Source of the DNA: Alphaproteobacteria bacterium
GTDB taxonomy: Bacteria; Pseudomonadota; Alphaproteobacteria; UBA8366
Length of the DNA stretch: 64,000 nucleotides
NCBI GenBank assembly: GCA_028281325.1
Contig: JANQKC010000018.1
Span: 1-64,000 of the forward strand
Reading direction: 5' to 3'
A model generated the notes under the pieces. It was not told the DNA's origin, searched no databases, and worked only from the letters and a program-made list of their open reading frames with translations. Each line of letters starts with the position of its first letter. Positions within the stretch are counted from its first letter, which is position 1. The position numbers and the translations under genes are program-made. Shown piece by piece: positions 45,534 to 52,922 of this stretch.

Positions 45534-46255
45534 TTTTTCGTCGATAAGGACGGCGCCTGGCCGCAGTTGCTGCAAACATAGCGGATTGTAGAGCCGTCGT
45601 TCCCCTCAAATCGCATGGCGACCCAACGGCCGGTGCCATCATACCAGACTTCGGTACGCAGCTCACCGGTATAGGCATAGTGCCGCGCGGTGATCGGGCC
45701 GTCCGGAAGGTCGAGCCGAGTCAAGCCTTTGTCGACGATCTCCACCTCGGCGACCTTGCCCGTGATCGTGTTCAATACCTGCGTCGATCCGATGACGCCC
45801 TTGTGCCAATGGTCGGTCGGGAAAATCGGCGTGGGTATTTCAAACTCGCCGCCGGAACCCGTGACGCGCAGCGCCGCGCCGTCGCGAACCGCTTCGACCG
45901 TGGTGACGTCGCCGTCATCATCCGTCCGCGCCGACAGTGACATGAGATGGTCGCCGGACCAGCGGCTTTCTGAGGAGTAAACGAAGCTGTAGGCGTTGAT
46001 GAACAGGAAATTGATCTCGATCTTCGATTTCGCCCTGACAGACATGGTATCGCCTTCCGGCACGAATGTTACGCTATGGGCGCCGATGGGCTTGTCGTTG
46101 CGCAGGATGTCGAAGGTGAGATTGCCGGTATAGGCCGTCAGACGCGGCGGCTGCTCGCCCGTGTTCGCGGTGGCCGGATTGGTGAGCGGAACCGCCAGCA
46201 GCATTGCTGCCAAAAGGCTACGGTGTGCGAAAAATGTGAAGCTGCGGTGCGGCAC
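45530..46255 (-). CDS. DUF6134-like exported protein, stress operon B gene 1
   Basis: 241 residues from GTG 46255, chosen because GGGAG stands at ideal spacing and a signal peptide follows (hydrophobic LLAAMLLAVPLTNPATA). Mature part: LTFDILRNDKPIGAHSVTF, IEINFLFINAYSFVYSSESR, PTPIFPTDHWHKGVIGSTQV, YTGELRTEVWYDGTGRWVAM. This is the DUF6134/DUF3108-like beta fold, probably periplasmic. Two Cys near the C-terminus (YVCSNCG). A longer frame exists to 46363. Downstream of a TGATCC-N18-TATAAA promoter, so it heads a sigma-E-controlled operon. Confidence 0.85.
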   Translation of the reverse strand: MPHRSFTFFAHRSLLAAMLLAVPLTNPATANTGEQPPRLTAYTGNLTFDILRNDKPIGAHSVTFVPEGDTMSVRAKSKIEINFLFINAYSFVYSSESRWSGDHLMSLSARTDDDGDVTTVEAVRDGAALRVTGSGGEFEIPTPIFPTDHWHKGVIGSTQVLNTITGKVAEVEIVDKGLTRLDLPDGPITARHYAYTGELRTEVWYDGTGRWVAMRFEGNDGSTIRYVCSNCGQAPSLSTKK

Positions 46256-46283
46256 GGCCCATCTCCCATAAAATTTGTCCTTT

Positions 46284-46313
46284 TTTATACGGGTTGATTC
46301 GGGCGTTGGATCA
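46284..46313 (-). promoter_or_regulatory. Sigma-E promoter candidate for the DUF6134-SDR-SnoaL operon
   Basis: On the minus strand TGATCC (46313-46308), 18 bases, then TATAAA (46289-46284), with CCG before the -10. It lies about 28 bases before the GTG start; the short leader contains GGGAG. Best -10 match of the four sites. Confidence 0.7.
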
Positions 46314-46402
46314 GTTTTCGGATGCCTTCGCGGCAAACAAACCACGTTGTCCGCTTGGCCCACGAATGCGAGGATTGGACCCGTTCAAAGGAGATGGCGC
46401 GC

Positions 46403-47998
46403 ATGGATCGCAAGCAACCCCACGCCGAGCAACGGCACGGCAATCCCGTGACGGGCGACGTCGACCGGCAGTTGCAGCAGGCGGCGGATCAGCGCGCCGC
46501 CGGACGGTTGCGCGATGCCGTCATGATCTACAAGGAAATCCTGGGCGCTTGCCCCGAGCATCCCACCGCCCTGCATCAGTTCGGCGTCACCGCGATCATG
46601 GCGGAACAGGGCGATCTGGCGGTCGATTTGATCGAACGGGCGATTGCGGCGGCGGGTGACGACGGTGCGGCCTACCGGCCGGACCTGGCCTACGCGCTCG
46701 CCATGGTCGGCTATCACGGCGAAGCGTTGGAGATATACGAGTCGCTGTTGACCGCGCAGCCGAACGACGCGGAAACGCGGGTGAAATTCGCAAACCTGCT
46801 ATATGTCCTACAGCGGGCGGACGAGGCGGAGACCGAGTACCGCAAGGCCATCGCTTTGTCGCCGCGGCATGTGGAGGCCCATGCCAATCTCGGCACCTTG
46901 CTGCACGAGAGTCAGCGCTATGACGAGGCGGTCGAGGCGTTTCAGACCGCCTTGGCGCTGCAGCCCGAGTCCGCCGAGCTGCACCACAACCTCGGGACCG
47001 CCTATCGTGCGCTCGACCGGTTCGGCGAAGCGGCGGCGGCGTATGGCGAGGCCGCGCGTCGCGCGCCCGACCGGCCCGATCTGCACGAGAAACATGGAGC
47101 CGCGCTGTCTGCCGCCGGGGGACTGGACGAGGCGGCGGCGGCCTTCCGCCGCGCGGTGGCGCTGACGCCGGATTTCGTCGACGCGCGAACCGGGTTGGCG
47201 GAGGTCGCGGTGGCGCAGGGCATGCCGAACGCCGCCATCGACCTCTGCGACGAGTATCTCCGCGATTTCGGATACAACAGTGGCGTCATCGCGGCCAAGG
47301 CGCTTGCCCATAACGATGCGGGGGAGGAAGCCGAGGCCGCCTATTTCCTCGACCTCGACCGGTTCGTCCGCCCGGCCGAGATTTCCGTGCCGCCCGCTTT
47401 CGCCGACCGGCGCGCCTTCGACGCCGCGATCGAGGCGGAGGCGCGCGCGCATCCGAGTCTGACCTTCGAGCCGCCGGCGGTCGCGACCACGTCCGGTTTC
47501 CAGACCGGCGATTTGTTCCAGGACGCGGCGACACCCGCCATCGTGGCCTTTCGGGGCGCGGTGAACGCGGCGGTGCAGGACTATATCGCGGCGCTGCCGG
47601 CGGAACCGTCGCATCCCTTCATCGCGAACGCGCCGGACCGTTGGTCCCTTAACGGCTGGACGGTGATCCTGAAGTCGCAAGGGCATCAGCGGGCGCATAT
47701 CCATCCCGACGGATGGTTGAGCGGCGTCTATTACGTGAAGGTGCCCGACAGCGTGTCGGAAACGCCGGGCGGGTCGGAAGACGGGTGGATCGAATTCGGC
47801 CGTCCGCCGGACAACGTGCGGGTCAAGCGGGAGAGCCCCACCCGGCGGATCGCGCCGCGCGAGGGCGTGATGATCCTTTTCCCGTCCTACCTCTATCACC
47901 GCACGATCCCCTTCGAGGATTCGGACGAGCGCATCAGCTTCGCTTTCGACGTGATCGCGCAGCGGGAGGGCGACCCGGTGGAGACGGGCAGACGGTGA
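46403..47998 (+). CDS. TPR protein with C-terminal putative 2OG-Fe(II) oxygenase domain
   Basis: 531 residues from ATG 46403; AAAGGAG lies 9 bases upstream, whereas ATG 46394 abuts that ribosome-binding site. Residues 20-290 are about seven TPR repeats (AHANLGTLLHESQRYDEAVE, LHHNLGTAYRALDRFGEAAA). Residues 400-530 match the putative 2OG-Fe(II) oxygenase family (PF13759 type): GWTVILKSQGHQRAHIHPDG, WLSGVYYVKVP, VMILFPSYLYHRTIPFED, RISFAFDV. Iron ligands are probably the His in HIHPD and in LYHR, and Arg in ERIS binds 2-oxoglutarate. The TPR part probably recruits a protein substrate. Target unknown. Confidence 0.9.
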   Translation: MDRKQPHAEQRHGNPVTGDVDRQLQQAADQRAAGRLRDAVMIYKEILGACPEHPTALHQFGVTAIMAEQGDLAVDLIERAIAAAGDDGAAYRPDLAYALAMVGYHGEALEIYESLLTAQPNDAETRVKFANLLYVLQRADEAETEYRKAIALSPRHVEAHANLGTLLHESQRYDEAVEAFQTALALQPESAELHHNLGTAYRALDRFGEAAAAYGEAARRAPDRPDLHEKHGAALSAAGGLDEAAAAFRRAVALTPDFVDARTGLAEVAVAQGMPNAAIDLCDEYLRDFGYNSGVIAAKALAHNDAGEEAEAAYFLDLDRFVRPAEISVPPAFADRRAFDAAIEAEARAHPSLTFEPPAVATTSGFQTGDLFQDAATPAIVAFRGAVNAAVQDYIAALPAEPSHPFIANAPDRWSLNGWTVILKSQGHQRAHIHPDGWLSGVYYVKVPDSVSETPGGSEDGWIEFGRPPDNVRVKRESPTRRIAPREGVMILFPSYLYHRTIPFEDSDERISFAFDVIAQREGDPVETGRR

Positions 47999-48041
47999 GA
48001 CCAAAAGGATCGCTAGATCGGCATTCCAGGGAGAACAGGTC

Positions 48042-48875
48042 ATGACGAAGGACAATCCGGTTGCGTTGCACTATGGCCGGCGGAGCTTGTTCGACGAGAT
48101 TTCCGAAGCGCTCGCCGGGGTCGGTGTCGATATCGAACGGGCCGGCCTGAAGGACCTGACACCGCTCGATCATTTCCATGGCGGCGGGGTAACGGCGACC
48201 GAGGAACTCGCCGACGCCCTTTCCGTTTCGGCGGACCATCATATCCTCGACATCGGCTGCGGGATCGGCGGGCCGGCGCGCTACATGGCGCAGCGCTTCG
48301 GCTGCCGGGTCACCGGCATTGACCTGACGCCCGAGTTCTGCGACGTCGCCCGCCGCCTCACGGCGATCACGGGTCTTTCGGAGCAGGTGGAGATTCACGA
48401 AGGCAGCGCGACCGACCTGCCCTTCGCCGATGCCCAATTCGACGGCGCCTATTCGCAGAACGTCTCGATGAACATCGCCGACAGCGCCCGCCTGCATGCG
48501 GAGGCGTTTCGCGTGCTGCGTCCGGGCGGGTTCTTCGCGCTGTCCGAGATCGCGGTGGCCGACCCGGACGCCACCATTGCCTATCCGGTGCCGTGGTCGT
48601 CGGACGGCGTGCACAGTTATCTGGAACCGATGGAAGATACGGTGCGGAGCCTGACCGATGCGGGGTTCGAGGTGTTGTCCAGCAAGGACAACTCCGAGCG
48701 CACCGTGAAATTCTATGCGGCCCAGCGCGAGAAAATCGCCCGCGACGGGCCGCCGAAGATCGGTATCCATATCGTCATGGGCGCCGACTACCGGGAAAAG
48801 CAGCGGAACTCCGCCCTGAACATCACCGAAGGGCGCTTGAAGCCGGTCGAGATCCTGTGCCGGAAGCCGGGGTAG
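48042..48875 (+). CDS. SAM-dependent methyltransferase (class I)
   Basis: 277 residues. Motif I is HHILDIGCGIGGPARYMAQR, motif II TGIDLTPEFCDVARRLT, motif III GAYSQNVSMNIADSARLHAE and LRPGGFFALSEIAV, as in UbiE/sterol-type small-molecule methyltransferases. N-terminal YGRRSLFDEISEALAGVGVD resembles the lead-in of sarcosine/dimethylglycine or gamma-tocopherol-like methyltransferases. The substrate is not determinable. It follows the TPR-oxygenase gene by 43 bases, perhaps in the same transcript. Confidence 0.9.
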   Translation: MTKDNPVALHYGRRSLFDEISEALAGVGVDIERAGLKDLTPLDHFHGGGVTATEELADALSVSADHHILDIGCGIGGPARYMAQRFGCRVTGIDLTPEFCDVARRLTAITGLSEQVEIHEGSATDLPFADAQFDGAYSQNVSMNIADSARLHAEAFRVLRPGGFFALSEIAVADPDATIAYPVPWSSDGVHSYLEPMEDTVRSLTDAGFEVLSSKDNSERTVKFYAAQREKIARDGPPKIGIHIVMGADYREKQRNSALNITEGRLKPVEILCRKPG

Positions 48876-48966
48876 CCGGTTTGGCGGCGGTCGCTCCGGC
48901 CAGCTATGCTTGCCGAACGGCTGGTTGCCGCGGCGGCAACTCGCAGAGTTGATGGGATAGGATGCG

Positions 48967-50016
48967 ATGGACAAAATGAATGGCACACTTTTGGTGGGGT
49001 CGGCCCGGCCCGGCGGCCTCGGCGGCGTTTACCGGCTTGCACCCGGCGGCGACGGGTGGGAACACCTCGGCGGCGGGCTTCCCGACAAGCTGCAGGTGAA
49101 CTGCATCGTGCAGCGGCCCGGTACGCCAACCGAGGTGTTTGCCGGCACGCATTCCGGCCTGTTTCACAGCACCGACGGCGGCGATAGTTGGTCCGAGATG
49201 GGGCTGGCCGGGGAATACACGGCGATCTACTCGATCCTGCTGCACCCGGCCGATCCCGACACGATCTACGCCGGGATGGACGGCACCGTGATCCACAAGA
49301 CCGAGGACGGCGGCGCGACCTGGCGGAAACTGCCGACGGTGCAGCCGGCGGGCGCGATCACCGGCTGTTTCCCGGTGCGCGTGTTGCGGATCGTGGCCGA
49401 TCCTAACAACCCAGACGAGATCTACGCCGCGCTCGAAGTCGGCGGCGCGATCCGCAGCCTGGACGGCGGGGCCACATGGGAGGACATCAGCCACGGCTTA
49501 CTCGACCTGTCGACGCAGCCGCATCTCCGCAACCATATCCTCAGCGACGACGACACCGAAGGCATGATGGACGTGCATGCGGTGGCGGTGAGCGCCGAGC
49601 ATCCCGGGAAGGTCTGGGCCGCGAACCGGATGGGACTGTTCGTCAGCACCGACAAGGGCGGGACATGGGTGGAGGTCGGCATCGGCCGGTTCTCGGACCT
49701 GACCTACGGCCGCGACTTGATGGTCAGCCCGCATGACCCGACGGTGTTCCTGGCGGCGCTGAGCGATTCGTCGCGCGGCGTGGCGGGCTCGCTCTACCGC
49801 AGCGCCAATACGGGGGCGACCTGGGACCGGATCGACCACGATGTGTCGATCGACAGCACCTTGATGACCGTCTCGGTCGATCCGGCGAATCCGAACCGCG
49901 TCGTCTGCGCTGCCCGGCTGGGTCAGGTCTTCGGCACGGAAGACGGCGGCGCAACATGGCAGGCGTGCCCGTTGCCGGATGGTGTCGAGGACGTGCGGGC
50001 GGTGATCTCCGTCTAA
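48967..50016 (+). CDS. BNR/VPS10-like repeat protein
   Basis: 349 residues, no signal peptide. Built of repeated WD40/BNR-like beta-propeller blades with Asp-boxes: STDGGDSWSEMG, TEDGGATWRKLP, LDGGATWEDISHG, STDKGGTWVEVGI, TGATWDRI and EDGGATWQACPL. Homologues are annotated as exo-alpha-sialidase/glycosyl hydrolase (VPS10-like) but catalytic sialidase residues are not evident. GATAGGAT precedes the ATG. It is convergent with the HGSNAT-like gene, next to the sugar-acid cluster, so a carbohydrate-binding role is possible. Confidence 0.88.
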   Translation: MDKMNGTLLVGSARPGGLGGVYRLAPGGDGWEHLGGGLPDKLQVNCIVQRPGTPTEVFAGTHSGLFHSTDGGDSWSEMGLAGEYTAIYSILLHPADPDTIYAGMDGTVIHKTEDGGATWRKLPTVQPAGAITGCFPVRVLRIVADPNNPDEIYAALEVGGAIRSLDGGATWEDISHGLLDLSTQPHLRNHILSDDDTEGMMDVHAVAVSAEHPGKVWAANRMGLFVSTDKGGTWVEVGIGRFSDLTYGRDLMVSPHDPTVFLAALSDSSRGVAGSLYRSANTGATWDRIDHDVSIDSTLMTVSVDPANPNRVVCAARLGQVFGTEDGGATWQACPLPDGVEDVRAVISV

Positions 50017-50034
50017 CGGCGGCCTGCGGCGAAT

Positions 50035-51141
50035 TCAAACGCGCAGGAACAGTTTCTTCCGGTAGAGCGCCCACAGCGCCAGCCAGTGGACGCCGGTGAC
50101 CGCCGCGATCAGCAGCAGCGCCAGCGCCGGGGCGACCGCCATGTCCTTGATCATCGCGAACAGCGGGTAGGCGACGAAGCGGGCGGTCATGTAGATCGCG
50201 ATGGAATTCACGCCGATCACGACGAAGAAGAAGGCCCAGCGCCGCCACCGCATCACATCGATCACGTAGAGGAAGAAGGCGAACAGCAGCATCGACGCGC
50301 CCGCGGCGAGCAGGCTGAAGGTCACGGTCCACACCGCCTTGATCGGCGGGTAATAGGGGGCGAGCAGCGCCCCGGCGGCAATCGTCGCGGTGCCGGCCAG
50401 GGCGAGTAGGACCGGCGTACGCGCCGCGCTGAACGGCGACTGCAACAGAAGCGCTCCGGCGAACGCCCCCGACAGCGTCACCGCCGCGCCCGAGAAGGTC
50501 GACAGGATGCCTTCCGGATCGTAGCTGCCGCCGTAGAGCCGGCCGGGCAGGAAGACCCTGTCGATCCAGCCGTTGATGGCGCCGACCGGGGTCAGCAGGC
50601 CGGCGCCGTGGCCGGGCACGGGCACCCAAAGCTGCAACACGGCGACGGTCAGCAGGATCGCGGCCAAGGCGGCGGCGCGATACACCCAACGGTCCAGCAG
50701 GACGAGGACCGCGGCGGCGATCAGATAGGCGATGCCGATCTGGCCCAGCACGCTGGCCACCCGGAACATCGCCGGATCGGCCGACCAGCCGAAGTTATAG
50801 ACGATGCCGAGGACGACCAGGATCGCCGCCCGCCGCGCCGCCTGCGTCACGGCGGTTCCGCGCCCCGCGTCTGCCAATCGCCCTTGCGCCATCGACAATG
50901 TCAGCGAGACGCCGGACAAGAACATGAACAGCGGAAAGACCAGGTCGTAGGCATGCACGCCCGCCCAAACCGCGTGCTTCAATTGGGCGGACGCGACCGC
51001 CAGCCACGCCCAGCCGGTACCGAGCGCCGCGACATGCACCATATGGTCGCCGCCCATGATCCAGAACATGTCGAATCCGCGCAGCGCGTCCAGCGAGGCG
51101 AGACGGGGCGGTTCGGGGTTCCGGTCGTTCCGCTCGGACAT
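50035..51141 (-). CDS. HGSNAT/DUF5009-like membrane acyltransferase
   Basis: 368 residues with about ten membrane helices. N-terminus SLDALRGFDMFWIMGGDHMV-H, family signature with the proposed catalytic His after GGD. VWAGVHAYDLVFPLFMFLSG and VSLTLSMAQ follow. Related to human heparan-alpha-glucosaminide N-acetyltransferase and bacterial NagX, which carry acetyl groups across the membrane onto amino sugars. The substrate is inferred only. It ends next to the SMP-30 pair, 16 bases downstream of the first lactonase gene, in the same direction. Confidence 0.9.
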   Translation of the reverse strand: MSERNDRNPEPPRLASLDALRGFDMFWIMGGDHMVHVAALGTGWAWLAVASAQLKHAVWAGVHAYDLVFPLFMFLSGVSLTLSMAQGRLADAGRGTAVTQAARRAAILVVLGIVYNFGWSADPAMFRVASVLGQIGIAYLIAAAVLVLLDRWVYRAAALAAILLTVAVLQLWVPVPGHGAGLLTPVGAINGWIDRVFLPGRLYGGSYDPEGILSTFSGAAVTLSGAFAGALLLQSPFSAARTPVLLALAGTATIAAGALLAPYYPPIKAVWTVTFSLLAAGASMLLFAFFLYVIDVMRWRRWAFFFVVIGVNSIAIYMTARFVAYPLFAMIKDMAVAPALALLLIAAVTGVHWLALWALYRKKLFLRV

Positions 51142-51156
51142 CGTCCGCCGCCTTGC

Positions 51157-52032
51157 TCATCCCGCGAAGAACGGTTCGGGGATGCCCTTGGCCCCGGTGC
51201 CGTGGATCGCGAACAGCCCGCCCGCTTGAGGCTGCGCGTCCTTTTCGTCCTCGCGCACGAAGATCGTCGCTGACGTGACGTAGAGGATGTCCAGGTCCGG
51301 TCCGCCGAAGGTGCACATGGTTGGGTAGCGCACCGGCAGGCGGATCGTATCGACGATCGCGCCGGCAGGGTCGTATTTTGCGATTTGCCAATCATAGATA
51401 TGAGCGCACCAGTAATAGCCGTCGGCGTCGACGGTCGCGCCGTCGATGCTGCCGGGAATGTCGGCGGTCGACGTGAACACGCGTTTGTTGCTGATCGCCC
51501 CCGTCGCGATGTCGAAGTCGTAGGTGTAGCAGACCTGGCCGCGCGAATCGGAATAGTACATGGTCTTGTTGTCCGGGCTCCATGCGATGCCGTTCGACAC
51601 CGTGATGCCGGTATCCATCTTGTGCAGGCTCAGGTCCGGGTCGAGCCGGTAGAGCGATCCGCCCTTGCCGCCGCTGTCGTCCAGGCTGCCGCACCAGTAA
51701 CGGCCCATGCGGTCGCACTTGCCGTCGTTCAGCCGGTTGTCGGGCAGGTCCGGTTCGGGGTCGGCGATCAACTCGACCGACCCGGACTCCGGGTCGACGA
51801 AATGGAAACCGGATTTCAGCCCGGCGACGATGCCGCCCTGTTCCCGGAAGACGAAGGAGCCAAGCAGGTCCGGCATCTCCCATTCATCGACCGTGCCGGT
51901 CTTGGGGTCGAGCCGCTGGATGCGCGGGCGGCCCTTGCTGTCGGCCCAATAGATCGCCTGCTCGCGCGGGTTCCAGATCGGTCCTTCGCCGAGCGTGTTG
52001 CCGGCCTCTACGAGGCATTCGATGTCCGGCAT
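51157..52032 (-). CDS. SMP-30/gluconolactonase-family lactonase, copy 1
   Basis: 291 residues from ATG 52032. Six-bladed propeller motifs with calcium ligands: NTLGEGPIWNPREQAIYWAD (Glu), RLNDGKCDRMGRYWCGSLDD (Asn/Asp), GITVSNGIAWSPDNKTMYYS-DS. SMP-30/regucalcin family enzymes hydrolyse sugar lactones to acids, using a divalent metal. It is a close paralogue of the next gene (52038-52916), from which it is separated by 5 bases. Part of a sugar-acid cluster with an IlvD/Edd dehydratase. An upstream extension of the frame to 52269 overlaps copy 2 and is rejected. Confidence 0.93.
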   Translation of the reverse strand: MPDIECLVEAGNTLGEGPIWNPREQAIYWADSKGRPRIQRLDPKTGTVDEWEMPDLLGSFVFREQGGIVAGLKSGFHFVDPESGSVELIADPEPDLPDNRLNDGKCDRMGRYWCGSLDDSGGKGGSLYRLDPDLSLHKMDTGITVSNGIAWSPDNKTMYYSDSRGQVCYTYDFDIATGAISNKRVFTSTADIPGSIDGATVDADGYYWCAHIYDWQIAKYDPAGAIVDTIRLPVRYPTMCTFGGPDLDILYVTSATIFVREDEKDAQPQAGGLFAIHGTGAKGIPEPFFAG

Positions 52033-52037
52033 GGCGG

Positions 52038-52916
52038 TTATCCTTTGAAATAGGGTTCGACGAGTCCCGTCGCGCCCGTCCCGTGGATGGCGAACAGGCC
52101 GCCGGCATGGGGCTGTTGTGCCGCTTCGCCCGGCTCCAGGAACCGGGTCGCGGAAACGACATACAGGATGTCCATGTTCGCGCCGCCGAAGGTGCACATG
52201 GTGGGCTGGCGCACCGGCAGCTTTATGCGGTCCACCTGGGTGCCGTCCGGCGCGTATTTGCCGATGCACCAGTCATGCACTTCGGCGCACCAATAGAAGC
52301 CGTCGGTGTCGACCGTGGCGCCGTCGATGCGGAAAGGCTTGTCGGTCGTGTCGACGATGACGCGCCGGTTGCTCACGCCGCCGGTATCGATGTCGTAGTC
52401 GTAGGCGTAGAGCGCCTCCTTCCGCGTGTCGGAGAAATACATCACCTTGTCGTCCGGGCTCCACGCGATGCCGTTCGAGCAGATGATGTCGGTGTCCAGC
52501 TTGTGGCAGGACAGGTCGGGGTCGAGCCGGTACAGCGACGCCGTCGGTTTCGCCAAGCCTTCGTCCATCGAGCCGCACCAGAAGCGTCCGGCCCGGTCGC
52601 ATTTGCCGTCGTTCATCCGGTTGCCGTCCATTCCCGGTTCCGGGTCGACGATATAGTCGATCTTCATTGCGTCGAGGTCGTCGATGAAGGCGAAGCCCGA
52701 CTTCATCGCGGCGCAGATGCCGCCCTGTTCGCGGAACACGATGCAGCCGACCGATTCCGGCGTCGGCCACACCCGATGCTCGCCGGTCGCCGGGTCGTAG
52801 CGCTGGATATTGGGCTTCAGGTTGTCGCACCAGTAGAGCATCTGCTCCACCGGGTGCCAGATCACGCCCTCGCCGAGAACGTCTTTCGAGTCGACCAGCA
52901 GTTCGACATCGGCCAT
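52038..52916 (-). CDS. SMP-30/gluconolactonase-family lactonase, copy 2
   Basis: 292 residues. Motifs: KDVLGEGVIWHPVEQMLYWC, RMNDGKCDRAGRFWCGSMDE, DIICSNGIAWSPDDKVMYFS-DT, RIDGATVDTDGFYWCAEVHD. About the same length and structure as copy 1 with many aligned positions, but some differences near the ligand pocket, so the two may handle different lactones. Follows the dehydratase gene by 6 bases. Together they could hydrolyse an aldonolactone made by an unseen dehydrogenase and feed the IlvD/Edd enzyme. Confidence 0.93.
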   Translation of the reverse strand: MADVELLVDSKDVLGEGVIWHPVEQMLYWCDNLKPNIQRYDPATGEHRVWPTPESVGCIVFREQGGICAAMKSGFAFIDDLDAMKIDYIVDPEPGMDGNRMNDGKCDRAGRFWCGSMDEGLAKPTASLYRLDPDLSCHKLDTDIICSNGIAWSPDDKVMYFSDTRKEALYAYDYDIDTGGVSNRRVIVDTTDKPFRIDGATVDTDGFYWCAEVHDWCIGKYAPDGTQVDRIKLPVRQPTMCTFGGANMDILYVVSATRFLEPGEAAQQPHAGGLFAIHGTGATGLVEPYFKG

Positions 52917-52922
52917 CGGGGA

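Noticed and set aside
46808..48055. A 415-residue open frame on the minus strand.
   Set aside because: It runs antisense to the TPR-oxygenase gene, whose repeats and iron motif are clear. High GC with third-position bias makes such frames common.
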